Source of the DNA: Acanthochlamys bracteata
Taxonomy: Eukaryota > Streptophyta > Magnoliopsida > Pandanales > Velloziaceae
Reading direction: 5' to 3'
DNA: 64,000 nucleotides
Assembly: GCA_019914995.1 (NCBI GenBank)
Contig: CM034138.1
Location: 7,074,535-7,138,534 of the forward strand
Below are positions 1 to 12,398 of the stretch, piece after piece (within the stretch, counting starts at the first letter, position 1; each line of letters starts with the position of its first letter). The translations under genes and the position numbers were made by a program. The notes beneath the pieces were generated by a model, which was given only the letters and a program-made list of their open reading frames with translations, was not told the DNA's origin and did not search any database.

Positions 1-480
1 TTGTTGTGTCAACTTTGCATCTCTAGCAACCATTAGTTTTCAAGTTGCCCTATGGACTGTGTTGGATCCAATTTTCGTTTGGCTTGTAAATCATGAAGAA
101 TGTGTATGTAGAATCAATTAGCAAACATTTGGCACACAATGACATGTATATTACAGTAAAAACCAATATTAGCAATGGAAGAACTTTCTAATAGGATTTG
201 GGCATTGATGCATCATATGAGAAATATGCATCCTTCTTTACGCTTCTAAAGTAAAATCTTATCCAATTCACAAACAGAAAAGTTATAAGAGAGAGATTTA
301 GGTATAAAAAAATCATCAATTTTCAAATTGCCTAATATATGCCTTCAAATGTTTAAAATAAAATAAAAAGTATATTTAACCATCATGAATCAAAGAGCAT
401 TTTTAGCATCAAATGGAGTTAGACATCACATGTTTGTGATAAGAGATGACAAACTTTAATTTATGCTGTAACACAATTAC
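1..480. other. Non-coding, probably intron of the TAF1A-like gene
   Basis: Moderately A+T-rich unique sequence after the donor at 480/479. I see no acceptor followed by an open, TAF1A-like frame here, so the remaining exons are probably off the window. Confidence 0.5.
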
Positions 481-3400
481 CTGTACTAGAGGCTGTAAGG
501 CTGCCAAAGTGGGCGGTTCTGAATGGAAAGCACGTTGTAAACATTGTACTGCATCTCTATGGCATTCATTAGCTAATCCTCTGAAGGAACTGATTGCACA
601 TTCTACATCCGCATGTGAATAATTCAGGCGTATGGGAAGTAAATTGAAATCCAACCCTACAAGAATTGCAAACCAATATTTCACCATGAATATGGTCCCT
701 AGACCAGTACTTTTGGGATATATTATTAGACACACCGAAATTACGTCACCATGCAAAATTGAAGGCAAAGGTCTTGAAGAAGTAGACTACTAACATGTAG
801 GGAATAGTTTCTAAAATTGTAGCAGGAAACCACCAGCCAATGCCATAAATACGCATTTCTTACATTCAAGCCTAGCATGGCAGTGGAAAAGAATAGAAGA
901 CACGAATGTATAAGATAAACATCATAACATACACACAACTGTTGGTTATGTTTACCTTTCTCCAATTAAACAAATGCAAAATAACTATACTTTCTAACGT
1001 AAAGTTACTGTTCTTACAATCTTAGTTGCTAAGATTATTTTTTTCATCATATTCTAATAAATCATTTTTTTCATTTACATTTTAAATTTTAACAGCTGTT
1101 TTATTTTAAGAAATTCTCCCATTATGGTCCAATTGGTGTATCAGAAATAATGCGTTTAGATTATCTATCATTTCTAGACAAAGCTGACAGCACATTTACT
1201 AATCTATGTAAATGTAGCCTATAAAGAAGCAACCTGACGAAGGATGCTTATGTAAATTGACTAATCTATGCACATTGACCTGATGCCATTTGTTGCTTGG
1301 TACCAAAACCAATCCATGGATAATGGGCACCAGTACCATAGATTGTAGGTAGTTAGTTGCTTATGAGCACCGTACCACTTCCAGCAAACCAGAATATCTC
1401 AAAGAGGGAAGCAAACCACGATACTTTCACAGGGGAACTTATGCATGAATGACAGAGGCTCAACAACATCATCTTTCCTTGGTTCCTCATCATTTAAACA
1501 ACATCTAAAATATAAAGAAGTTAGTTTCATTCCTTGCTGTTTGGGTGGAGTGAACATGTTAACTTGAGTATTCACAGCAGAGTTGCATGAAAATGTCATC
1601 ACTGACACTTTGACAAGATCGTGTGCTAGACTATCACGAAGACATTGTAGAATTCTCTACGAATTTAGTATGTCCTTAAGAAATAAGAAACAAAGTTCAT
1701 GAGTTCAACAAAAGCGAGTTCAGAAATAGTTATTATTCACCAAACAAATTCCCAAAGGAGAAATTATATGCATATCTTCAAAAGCATTCAGCAAGAAGAG
1801 AAAAACTAACCTCGGGAAAAGAACACTGAGTTACTTCTGCGGCTACTCTCTTGATTCCAATCAACGGCTCTCTCACCACTATCCGCTGTTCCACTTATGG
1901 AGATTTTGTGCACATGGAAAGTATTTGAGAAAGCTTTATTAGGATTTACATGCTTCTTATCATTACCAACTGAGCTTTCCGAACCATAGTGGCAAGACAA
2001 CTGTGGCTCTTCTATATTAATAGTGAAATGACCATTTGAAGTTTCGCCAATATCAAATTCTTGATTAGTGAGATCTGATTCTATTAAATTCATCTCCAAC
2101 TGCATGTGCATGTCAGGGCCCTTAATCTGCATCTCTTTGGGAAGACTCAAATACCAATACTGATACAAAATCATCCCGTAAAGCATATTCACTCTTGGAT
2201 CGGATGCAGAGCCCGGATCCTCTACAAGACTACAGGAAAATGAAGATGTTAAAAGATGAACATATTGATATACAGTTTTTTCAAACTACAATCGTGTTAG
2301 CCACATATCCAGCTCCACATCCTCTCCATTTGCTAGCATAAGGAAGAATTCATATACATAAATAAGAGAAAAGTCAAAATAGTTTCTATTTGGACTTGAA
2401 TAAGTTACCCACTGAGTTTATTATGAGCAATACTGCTAATAGTGTTGAAATGCAAGGATTCATACTTTTTGTTGGGGCTCAAAATGCATATTGATGATAA
2501 CCTTATTGGGAATTTCAACTTCAACCGAAGAAGATGTTTTTATATGCCATGAAAAGTATACAAATATTAGAGAAACTGATGAGCTCACCATAGAGCAACA
2601 GGCATATTTGCGCATCCGATTAATTGGAATCCGTTTCAAAATCATAAAAAACATAAACAAGTAAAACAAAAAAAATAGCTTCAACCAACTCGGGCCAAAA
2701 TCCTAAAAAATGTTGAAACAGAGTCTAAACATAAAATATCAAGTTAAACAAACTACCTAAACAAAAGGGTACAATTTACAAATCACAGGGATATTAAAGT
2801 CATCAACAGACATTACTGTAGAGCTATTCACACATAAGTGTACCATGCTCGCCAAAATCAACCTTCACAATCATATATACACGGGATAAAATATGAAGAA
2901 AAACTAAAACCAAGTTTGGCAAACCCATAAAATGATGGGATGTGCTATTTGTTAAGGCCACCTTTGGTCTTGACTCAACAAAGACTGGTGTGGCTATAGC
3001 CACACCACTCATCTCACTACGAATGAAGCTACTTGAAACTTAAAGTTTAATTTCTGAAAATACCCTTTCTTTGATCTCTATCTATTTACCGTTATCTTTG
3101 CTATCTATCTATTAATCTTGCTTTATTTGTTGAACGTCTTTTTCTTTTCTTATCATCTCATATTAGATAAAGTAACATTGATACATAATTAAGGCTAACA
3201 CCATCCATCTATCTTATCACAAATCATAAAGACTAAACATATCTAGCTTAAGAAACCTCTTAAATTCATAACAAGATAGAGACACAAGGTAGGTTGGGAA
3301 AATCATTGACCTTTACTTGGTCAGCGCTATTCTAGGCTAAATGTCAGTGACCTTGACATAAAGCATTTCTCGAAAATGATTTAATGACTTCTAAACACCA

Positions 3401-6155
3401 GATATTAAGATATCTGAACCATGAAAGTTGATCTACACTATTGGAAACACTTCAAAACCTAAATTCAAATGTTCCTACCTTGCTTTGGTAAAATCCATCA
3501 TAAGGCTAATAAATGGACAGAAAGTGAGCACACTGTTCTAAGAAACATATGATCCAAATGTCTAGCTGTGATGAGTTTTATATTACTTATGCTAAATTTG
3601 GGTGTAAGTTAACTCCTGACGTTTTACAAAATTTATTTTGCACATCCTATTTAACTCTAGCCCTCTCTAAACCATCCATTTCTTAAACTTTTCACTGATG
3701 GTCAAAATATGGTAATAATCTTTAGTATTTAGGCTTTAAGTATTTCAAATAATATGAATAAACTTCAACAGTCTTGATTTTATATAAGAATCTCATATTT
3801 AAGAACTCAATTATAGGAGCCTAAACCCTCGAGGTGGAAACTAGACGGGCTCAACATATCAATTACATTGTTTTCCTGCAACTATAAAGGACTAAAACTA
3901 AGTCTCCAAGCTCTGTACTTCATCCCCTAAGCAACATGAAACAACTAGCTTCTTTTGCTGATATCAAAGCAGCATTCAATTGATGCAAAAAGCCAAACTA
4001 TAAACCTCAAATTCCAAGAATATGTTCTTAGCTACAAAACCTACTATGTGTGGAACATCCTAACATGGATTAGAAAGTAGATACAGGTCTCCTTCGAAGC
4101 AGATAGCTTCATTAAACTAACAAGCACAGCAAGGGAAAAAAAGAAAAAGAAAAAAGAGAGAACATACGGTTTTGTAGCATCACGTGCCTCCTGTAAACTC
4201 CCTTGTGAGAGATAGAAAAGAGCTAAATCCAGTTGAATTGAGATCCTCTGCTCATTGAATAGAAGTTCCCCCAATATAAGTAAAGTAAGATATTACCATT
4301 CGAACAACATAAAATATTCAGACAATGAAATTGGAGTCGCCATCAGCATACCAATTATGTAACCAATAAGTAACTATCAATATGGTCTCTCAAGTTCCAC
4401 TTTTTACTTAATTGAGTAACTAAGTTGGTTTTTTCAATTGAGGGTCCCATGTCAGTCTTACTCAAAGAGCTGACAATTAAAAAAGATACTTGCAGAGACG
4501 CTTGCAAATGAAATAAAAAGCTTATATAGCTCTAGCAAGAAAATGGAAAGCTGGGCAAGATTTGAAAATATCTTCAACATTACCAAACAACATTTATCTC
4601 CTGAAGAAACTACTAATAGTTCATAGAAAACACACAGAAAACAAAGAGGAGGGATAAGAAGAAGGAGCCTGCAAGCCCTTCTCAACATTGTATACACAAT
4701 GTCATGAAACTATCATGGAAAACTTAGGCTTCAGCTCTCTGGTATGTAACTTTCTTTTCCCTTCAAAAACAATGAAAGCGTTGAATGCAATAGGAGAAAT
4801 GGAAGAGAAAACTGCTTCTTAAACTCCACCTCTTCAGCTTAAAAAATTTTAGTGAAGTTCTAACTAATTTTCATTTCCTTTCTATGTTTCCTTTGAAACA
4901 AGATCAAGATGAACAATAAGTAAAAAAGGTGTTAAGAACAAATCCATCCACAAAACCAACTAAACATTAAAGAATGTAGTTTAACCGAAGTAACACTAAA
5001 AGAGTCCTAAAAAGTAGTTAAAACTTACAAGTGACAGTGCAGATAGTTGAAATTACCTTGGATTTGTCCTCCTTTGTCCAGATCAGTTTGTTCATCCAAG
5101 ATTCATACACCTGCCTTATTTTCTGTTTGTAATTACTGCCCTCCCCGAACCTCTTGATAAGTTCCATTGCTACCTGGCCAGAGAATCAAAACATTACAAA
5201 CCCATCTAAAAAGAAACTCTAGTACACCTTCAGAGTCATGTCTTTCTGAAGACAACACTATTGTGAGGATAACAATGAAATAAACTACTTTTATTTTTTT
5301 CAACAAATTTTCTTCCCTTACCGCACTTGATGTATTCACCATGAAGTGTTGGGTGAACTTCTTATGTAAATTTATGTATAAGATCCCATCTCAGGGAGAG
5401 AGGGGCTTATTCCTAATTAATAGAAAAACCAGTTACTCAAAAGATATTCTGATCATTACTTAACAAATCGCAACTTCTACGTTTTCACCATTCTAAATAC
5501 ATTTTATTAAAGAGAACCAGCATATAACACCTCATAATAAGTTCACATTAATCTGCTATCCTAGCTACTCTCTGCTATAGCCAATAGAACCTTATTACAT
5601 GCCATCGCTACCTTAAGATCCACCCACTTTGGTGGTACAAATAGTTAGCATTGTGAAATAACACCTTAAGTATTCCCTTCATTACTTGTCGACAATCCAC
5701 CATTATTACTATCTAAAAGAAACCAACAGTAAAATTAAAAAATATATTAAAAATCAGAACTGAAAGAAACAAAGAAAGATGGGAAGCTAAGAAACAATGA
5801 CAAAAAAATAATACTAATAAATAAAGGAAGCAGAATTACATACATGATAGGCCTGGGAGGGATTGTCATGCCTGCGTGTGGTACCAGTGAGAAAAAGACT
5901 CAAGACTCCACTGGCTTCTTGCCATCTTTGCTCACTGGCAAGCTCATCAAGCAAGTCTCTGAGCACACGAAGGTGCTCATGAATAAGTGTCTCGCCGAAG
6001 TTATTGTTAGTGCAGGCCTTCTTCCTCCGCTTCTTTTTTCGTTGCTCCATGACATGATTGAATTTCAAGTTGCTATTGCCATCTGCATCGCCATTGTCGT
6101 GAATCGTCTCGGCTTTCACAGAAGCAGAGGCTGCCGTACTAAAAAGAGCCGACAT
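481..6155 (-). CDS. TAF1A: TAF1A-like RNA polymerase I initiation factor subunit (3' end missing)
   Basis: Five exons join in frame on the minus strand: 6155-5844, 5173-5057, 4247-4168, 2229-1811 and 656-481, all with GT-AG borders and matching phases, giving 368 codons. The start at 6155 begins MSALFSTAAS and is followed by a basic stretch (KKKRRKK) that could be a nuclear signal. Exon 1 holds LRDLLDELASEQRWQEASGV, exon 3 ISIQLDLALFYLSQGSLQEA, and exon 4 LVEDPGSASDP and YGMILYQYWYLS. From memory these line up with human TAF1A segments such as the 'WQQAAEYMYSYF' and 'LKISLQHALYLLHHG' helices. TAF1A is part of SL1/TIF-IB, which brings TBP to rDNA promoters in the nucleolus. Exon 5 ends at a clean donor (LQPLVQ then gtaattg) and no later exon is visible in 1-480, so the gene should continue past the left edge. 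The family call rests on remembered similarity; the exon structure is seen directly. Confidence 0.68.
2986..3007. repeat. 22-bp perfect palindrome inside TAF1A intron 3
   Basis: TGGTGTGG, CTATAG, CCACACCA read the same on both strands. It lies at the end of a stretch (2824-3012) that is open on the minus strand but lacks splice signals, and the exon 3-exon 4 join is in frame without it. It may be the terminus of an old transposon. Confidence 0.6.
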
Positions 6156-6967
6156 GGAAACACCAATTCGCCAATTATTTCGAAATTGTTCGTTAATTAT
6201 CGCCGGAGATCGTCGCCGTCGCCAAAGATCAAAAGTCTATAAAAAAACAAATAAATAAATAAAAATTGTTTAAGAAAATGATTAGAGGAAATAAGCTTAA
6301 GAGAGAAATAAACGCGATTGTAGCCAGTTTAATAAAGAGCAACTCAATACAGTAGCGTCCAATTACCAGTAAGGGATTAGCAACGGCAATCGGGTGTCTC
6401 TCTCGCAGGGCAGTCGCTGTCGTGATTGCTGGTGAGCTTCAACCGACGTACTATGTCATACAGCTTTGCAAGAGCCAATCCAATTTGTCCACAAATCAGA
6501 TTATGTAACTTTGCATGTACACAACTAGCCAACATAATATAATTGACAAAACCTATGCCCTGCACTTTTTTATTTCCAAATGAACATCAAACAGCAAGCA
6601 AAATATGCCTAGAAGGCTAGAAGTGCATTTTGTTTTACCAATATGCTTCTATGTGTATATAAAATGTAAATCATCATCTCACCTCTGAAGCTTCAATATT
6701 GGCATGACCTTACTTCCAGATTCTCGCTTCAAAGAATCTTCTGCTCATTTGGAACCAAAACAAATGTTAGCCAACTTTATAATAAAGAACGACTTGTTCG
6801 CGTAGATTTGTTGAACCATCATGTAGAATATCCTACGCTAAAGAATTGAAAAAAAAATTAAATAAAAAATCCAACAACATGCTTACACAGAAAAAAACAT
6901 CAATTGCTTCAGTGCAGAAAGCATTACTCAGAATCAATGAAGATTCAGCTTGCTACATTTAAAAGCA
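6156..6967. other. TAF1A upstream region
   Basis: Contains the TAF1A 5' flank. The minus-strand frame at 6565-6377 (62 codons) has no recognisable domain. No TATA box is convincing within 150 bases of the TAF1A start. Confidence 0.4.
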
Positions 6968-7852
6968 TCTATATTTTTCTATTCCTCTATAAAAAACTTG
7001 GCATGCGAAAAACAGATGAAATTTAATTACCTAATCATCAGTATTTAGACCAAAAAGGGTACAGTCAGTAAACAATCATGCATTACAAACATACTAATTT
7101 CTAACAGTATTACAAGCTTAAGAATTACCCTAAAAAGAAGGTCAATAGATGAATGTAAATTCACATGAAAGGTTATCTTTCTACAACAATTGTTTTCTCA
7201 AAAGACCAATAATGCCAAGATCCCAGTAAAAGTTCAGTGCAGAAATTGCGTATGACTGATCCCAAGTTCAAATACTATCTGGATCAAGTCCGAAAAGCTT
7301 TCCATAGCATTCAAAACGTCGCCCTTCAAAGAGATGTTACGCCACATAAACCACACAACTCAAAGCCCATTTATACAAACATAATAGAAATATATTTACA
7401 AGAAAAAGGATCAAATTATGAACGCGCATATAAACAACGTCTTTGCTCTTACCATGTTACCTTGATCTGCGTTTAAACGCCTAAATTTTCAGTCTAACGA
7501 AGATGAGAAACGAGATAAACACACTAATCGAAGTTCACCAGAATGAAAACAATAAAATTAGGAACTAATGCCCTAGATCGACGAGGGGAAACGAGAGAGA
7601 AAGAGAGGGAGAAGGAAAGGGCATAACAGACAAAAAAAAAAGGTGCTTACTGAGAACAAGCACGGGAGCGTGCATTGCGGAAGACGGTGCCGGAGAGACG
7701 GCGGCTGAGGGACGAGAAAGGACCCAGGCTTTCGGGAGAGTTCGCAGGCGAATTGAAAGCAAAGAACAGAATCGAACCAAAACCCTTGCTGCCCAAAGTC
7801 TAACATTGATCTTGATTATTATAACAGTATTCCCGTGTGATGCACGGACTAA
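6968..7852 (+). mobile_element. Candidate small non-autonomous Helitron carrying a host gene fragment
   Basis: The right end has the classic Helitron 3' terminus: a short GC-rich hairpin (CCGTG, TGATG, CACGG at 7833-7847) followed by ACTAA and then host T. A possible 5' terminus beginning TCTATATTTTTC at 6968 is preceded by A, so insertion would be between A and T without target duplication, as the family requires. The element is about 885 bp, too small for the Rep/helicase protein, and contains the CCT3 first exon on its minus strand. The 3' end is the better supported end; the 5' end is a guess from the typical TC start. Confidence 0.45.
7651..7806 (-). pseudogene. CCT3: Isolated first exon of a CCT3 (TCP-1 gamma) chaperonin gene
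   Basis: On the minus strand an ATG at 7675 is followed by codons for MHAPVLVL plus one base (A), then a consensus donor gtaagc at 7650. Plant CCT3 proteins, as I recall them, begin MHAPVLVLSDSLKRES, so the frame and the exon edge both fit. Upstream, to about 7806, is a C/T-rich 5'UTR-like stretch. CCT3 is one of eight subunits of the cytosolic group II chaperonin that folds actin and tubulin, and the full protein is about 555 residues. No other CCT3 exon is visible between here and the TAF1A gene on the same strand, so this is a captured or stranded fragment, not a working gene. It could still act as a promoter and leader for TAF1A, whose ATG lies 1.5 kb downstream. Confidence 0.5.
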
Positions 7853-10298
7853 TATTTAAAAACCAAAATAGGAGCATTGTTATGAAATAATGAAAATGGC
7901 ATATTAGGGTGTTTTTTTTCAATAACCGTTCCAACTTTGCTATTTTTAATTCTACTTTTCAAAATAAGTTTATATAACCTATTTTTTATTTTAAATGTAG
8001 AAATATCTATCGATATCCTTTGTCCATTTACGCACACTTTAGTTCACACCAGAAAATTTAAACTAAAAATATCGTAGAGATCTTTTGCAAAATCTTTCTA
8101 TTCGTTCAATGAAAATGATCTGTTCGGCTCTCATTCTATACGAAAAATATAATGAGCTATACCGAACCTCCATTAACATTGACTTTATAATGTCCATCAA
8201 AATATGTTCTGCTCGTGCATTTCTATTTCTCTATATCTATGTCGTTTATTTTTTTATCTCCATTATCGTTTGCATCATAAAAGATTATAATGCATTTGTT
8301 AAACCATGTTCACAGGGGCTATTATCATAATAAATTTAAATTCATTAAGTGTCAAAATATCGTAAGTTGTAAATGTTTGTAATATCATAATTTGTGTATA
8401 TTGTAATTTGGTCGTAATGTTATAATTTGATCGTAAGGTTGTAAAATCATGTCTGTAAGATCTAAGGCCCATATAACTTAAGATCGTAAAGTTGTTGGAA
8501 AATTATCGTGAAGATATAAGTAAGTTATGATAAATATTTGTAATGTCGTAAATAGGTCGTGATTTGATCATAATGTAGTCATAACCTTATAATTTGATCG
8601 TTCAACTCCTTGTCATAGTATGTATAGTGTTCTAATGGTTTTCAAAAAGACCCTATATTTAGTCTCTATATGCATCTCTATACAACTCAATCAAAAAATG
8701 ACTCTTATATTACAAAAGGAGGACCCCAAAATGTAGCCATCTCTATATGCATCAATATGAACACCACTTGAAGGCTTTTTTTTATTATGTAGTTTCTAAT
8801 TTTGTAACAATGTTTTGTTGTGTGTTACATTATTATCATGAGCCAAATAAAATTCAATTTTAATTGTTACTTCTCTCTGTGCAAGGAGGTAAAGAATTAA
8901 CAATACGATGCATCTTCATAAAAAGTTCATTTTCTAGACCTTCTGAAAATGCATCTTTATACGAGAATAGTTTTAAGACCTTTTGACATTAGCATATATT
9001 CAATTAGTTTTAACGTTTGGTTTTGCTTCTTTTTTTTTGTTGAGGTTCTTGGGATTGTAATAGTAAAACATGTTACATTATCTCTAGATTGAGTGATAGG
9101 CTACTATTGTTTCTAGAATTAGATATTAATTAATTGTTTAGAATTTGCGATGGATGATATTGGAATAAATTTCCATTAGTTAATTGTGGTTACTTATGTT
9201 TTATTATAGGTTTCCTCGACTTATTACAATCTTTTTTGTTGTAGAAAGATTGATAAAGACAAATGAGCTAAATAAATTTGACATGCATGTATTTTGAATT
9301 TCATTATAACGAGGCATCTTCATATGTGCTTGTCCTTGGTTTTATGTTAGAGGTAGAGTAGGGTGCTTCTTTTTTTTAAAGAAATTGATTATACATTATC
9401 ATTTGGAAGGACCGAAATAGTAAAAAGCATTGATTATGGTGATTGTTAAACAAGAGTGTATGGACAAATTCAACTCATTTTTTTTTAATGCACGAACAAA
9501 TTTGTCTATAGTTTAAGATATCCTTTTTGTTCTTGTTAGGTCAAATTTTTTTTTTTTTTTTACCTCTTGACAACTGAATGTGTTTGGTAAAAAACAAGCT
9601 ATCTTGCAGACTAACCATCAAAATGGGTGTTTGGTCTATTGCACTGGCTGCAGTGCTGCATGGCATTATTGATGTTATTGTTGTAAAACTCTTGAGTCGC
9701 TGCATAGCAAGCTACCTGGCGGAGAGAGTCACGCAACAGCGGAGAGAAGTTGGGAGATCATAATTTATTGCTAATTATATTTATTATTTTTTAGTTAAAA
9801 AGTAGTTTTTTTTAAATAAATTTTAAATATATTTCTGTTTAAAGTAGTTTTTTTTAAATAAACAATTCCAAACATTCTAGGCTAGTGACCACAGTGAAGC
9901 TTCACGAAGTAGGGAGAAAGGATGAAAGAAAGACAATTAGGAGAAAAGAAAAAAGAAAAGAAAAGTTTGGAAGATAGGAGCAAAAAAAGAAAGAAATATG
10001 TATTAAATTTTTGGGTATTTACTTACATGTAGCAAATTGGATATAGATTGGGTAGCATATCTGCATCAGTTTCAGACATGGGACTGCTTAACAGAAACCT
10101 TTTTAAAACTAATAATCTTTTACATATTTTTAAAAATAAATTTTATTTTTAATTTTAAAATAATAATAAAATAAATAATAATTAGTATTTTTATACTCTT
10201 TAAATTAAAAAAATTCTGTTTAATATTGTATAAGATTTATTAAAACATAAAATAAAAAATTAAAATAAGAAAGAGTTGCACAATATCATTTTAAATGA
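7853..10298. other. A+T-rich intergenic spacer
   Basis: No gene seen. It holds a stretch of degenerate short repeats (8340-8615), poly-A/T tracts, and a 61-codon plus-strand frame at 9578-9763 that resembles no protein I know. Confidence 0.6.
8340..8615. repeat. Degenerate repeats built on TCGTAA/TTGTAA/TCATAA words
   Basis: The motif 'cgtaa' or 'cataa' followed by a T/G-rich spacer recurs at irregular 10-25 base spacing (cgtaagttgtaaatg, cgtaatgttataatttgatcg, cgtaaggttgtaaa, cgtaaataggtcgtgatttgatc). It looks like a decayed internal repeat of an unknown element. Confidence 0.5.
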
Positions 10299-10445
10299 AC
10301 ACTACAACAAAAATCACTAAAAGAGACAAAAAATAATAATTTTTATTACTATTAGCGACCAATAAAAATAGATCGTTAAATCGATCACTGACAGTAATAG
10401 TGACCAACAGAAAAGTCTTCAATAAAACTAATATTCTAACCGTTT
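10299..10445 (+). mobile_element. Isolated terminus of a CACTA (En/Spm) DNA transposon
   Basis: Begins CACTACAACAAAAATCAC, the usual plant CACTA terminal inverted repeat, followed by sub-terminal words such as AGCGACCAATA, GATCGTTAAATCGATC and TAGTGACCAAC. I found no matching end (TTGTTGTAGTG on this strand) to the right, so only one end remains. Confidence 0.5.
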
Positions 10446-10889
10446 TAGCTATAATAAATTTTTTAAAAATCACTCAATATTTATAATAAAATAAAGTTTG
10501 ACTTAACTTAAATTTGTTGGACCCATGTATGACCATGTGTCATGCGACTCTGAGTGTATTTTAAAAAACAATTATATATTTTAATCAATTTCTCTAGTGA
10601 ATTTAATATATATGAAGTTTGCTTGTTGTTAACTTTTCTTCAGACATATATATAGACGCTTATAGTACTATGCTAAATCAATAATTGATCAAATTTTTTT
10701 CACAAATTCACTTGGAATCACACTATAATATTAAATAAAAAGGAGCTTTGATTCTATAGAGGGAGTTAGGATTAAGGTTTGTAATTAAATTTGAGAGTAT
10801 TTTGGTTATCTTTTGTAAAAAGAATAAGTTAGAGAACTTTATTTGTAAACAAAAATTAGAAAAATAAAATAACAGTTATGACATAGGAA

Positions 10890-11149
10890 GGGCGTGTTTA
10901 CCTAGGAGGTGGAAGTGGAGTTTTGGGGGAAGTGGAGTTTTTAGGAAATAAATTTAAAAAATAAAATAAAAAATAAAAAATATTTAATAAAAAATAAAAT
11001 TTTATATTAATTATATATTTTTAGTAAGTTTTAAATTTGAATTTTAAAAAAAATTTTATTGATAAAAAAATTTATTTTAATTTTTATAAGTATTTATGTG
11101 AAACTTGAGTTTAAAGGAAGTGGAGTTTAGGGTGTTGGTAAACACGCCC
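10890..11149. mobile_element. MITE with GGGCGTGTTTACC ends, copy 1
   Basis: A 260-bp element bounded by GGGCGTGTTTACC at the left and GGTAAACACGCCC at the right, with an A+T-rich core and sub-terminal GTGGAGTTT words. No clear target duplication. A second copy is at 15426-15655. Confidence 0.65.
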
Positions 11150-12398
11150 AAAGCGTTTGAAAATATTTATGTAATAATTTTTCTTAAAATAGAAATATAT
11201 TTATCCTATTTTAATAAATAAGTTATACTATTTTAATTAAGAAAAATAATATAAATAAATAAATAAATTTATTATATAAAATATTTATATTTTTTAAATT
11301 TTTAAATAAATTTTATAAAATATTATAAAAATTATTTAAAATATATAATAAAATATAATTCAGAGCTTTTCGGATAAACAGCTCCCTTAGGGGGGTTATT
11401 TAATCAAAGAATCTTTTCTTTTTTGGGTATTTTAATTAAATGACTCCACTAGTATTCTCTAATTTTGTTTTTCCAACTTTTTTTTTTATAATAAAAAAGT
11501 GATCAAAATATTCTCATATAACCACCGGCTACGAAAAGTAAACGATTAATAAATTCCAAATTCTATAAACATCTTTAGTGAACTTCCCAAATAGTATTTC
11601 CTAGTTAGATGTTGAATCCAAACCCTCTACTTATTTGTTGAATATAACTTGATTTGAGATTCTGATTTCTTACAGGTTCCTTGGAAGAGCTAAGTGCATG
11701 TTTTAATTGAAAGAAATCCACTTTCTTTCTCTTAGATCATATTTAGAAGTGCTTATTATTTACTTATTTTTTTATTTTATAGTTTCTAATAAAATTTTTA
11801 GAATTTTTTTAAATTTAAAAAATATAAAAAAATTTACGTCGTGAGATTTTTATTACTATTTTTATCTTATTTAAAAAAAATTTTAGAAACTTTTTTATTT
11901 TAGAAAAGATTTTAGTTCTGTCATTTTATCTGCTTCAATTAGTATTTTAAATTCTACTTTTACTTTCACATCAAATATTGTTTTCAACAAATTTGAACTC
12001 CAAACTTTATTTTAAATATTTCAATTATCATTATAAATTATATTTTTATTGAATTCTATTTTATCAAACTTTATTTTTATATAATTTATTTTTAAAAAAC
12101 TCATTTTTTATGCGACTAAAATATGCACTTGCACATAGAAAATGAAACACTACTTTACTCATAATTAGTTCCCAGTATAAACAAATCAAATATAGCCCCA
12201 CATCTTCTATTCATTCATTCATAACAAAGCACATAACATCTCAACTTATTATTCATAACACAGCAACATACTTGGTGCAACAACGAATCACACCTGATGA
12301 CACCAGCAAGTAATTATTGTAGGATAACCAAAGAATACCAATACGTCTTTGTAAAGACATCGAGGTAGTTAATTCAGCTCGCAGCAGTGATCTTTTGG
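11150..12398. other. A+T-rich spacer and PPO1 3' flank
   Basis: No gene seen. Includes a degenerate A+T-rich hairpin-type repeat around 11735-11905. The last 100-150 bases before 12399 are less A+T-rich and are probably the PPO1 3'UTR. Confidence 0.55.

Noticed and set aside
2460-2684. Minus-strand frame ending NKVIINMHFEPQQK before a donor-like gtatga, a possible extra TAF1A exon
   Set aside because: No AG acceptor fits, and exons 3 and 4 already join in phase across it.
2824-3012. 62-codon minus frame with the palindrome at its start
   Set aside because: No splice sites or start context; it lies in a TAF1A intron and looks like repeat sequence.
4458-4697. 79-codon minus frame rich in Leu and Ser
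   Set aside because: Low-complexity intron sequence between TAF1A exons 2 and 3, which join in frame without it.
9578-9763. 61-codon plus frame with a hydrophobic centre
   Set aside because: No homology recognised, no promoter, and short enough to arise by chance in open A/T-rich DNA.
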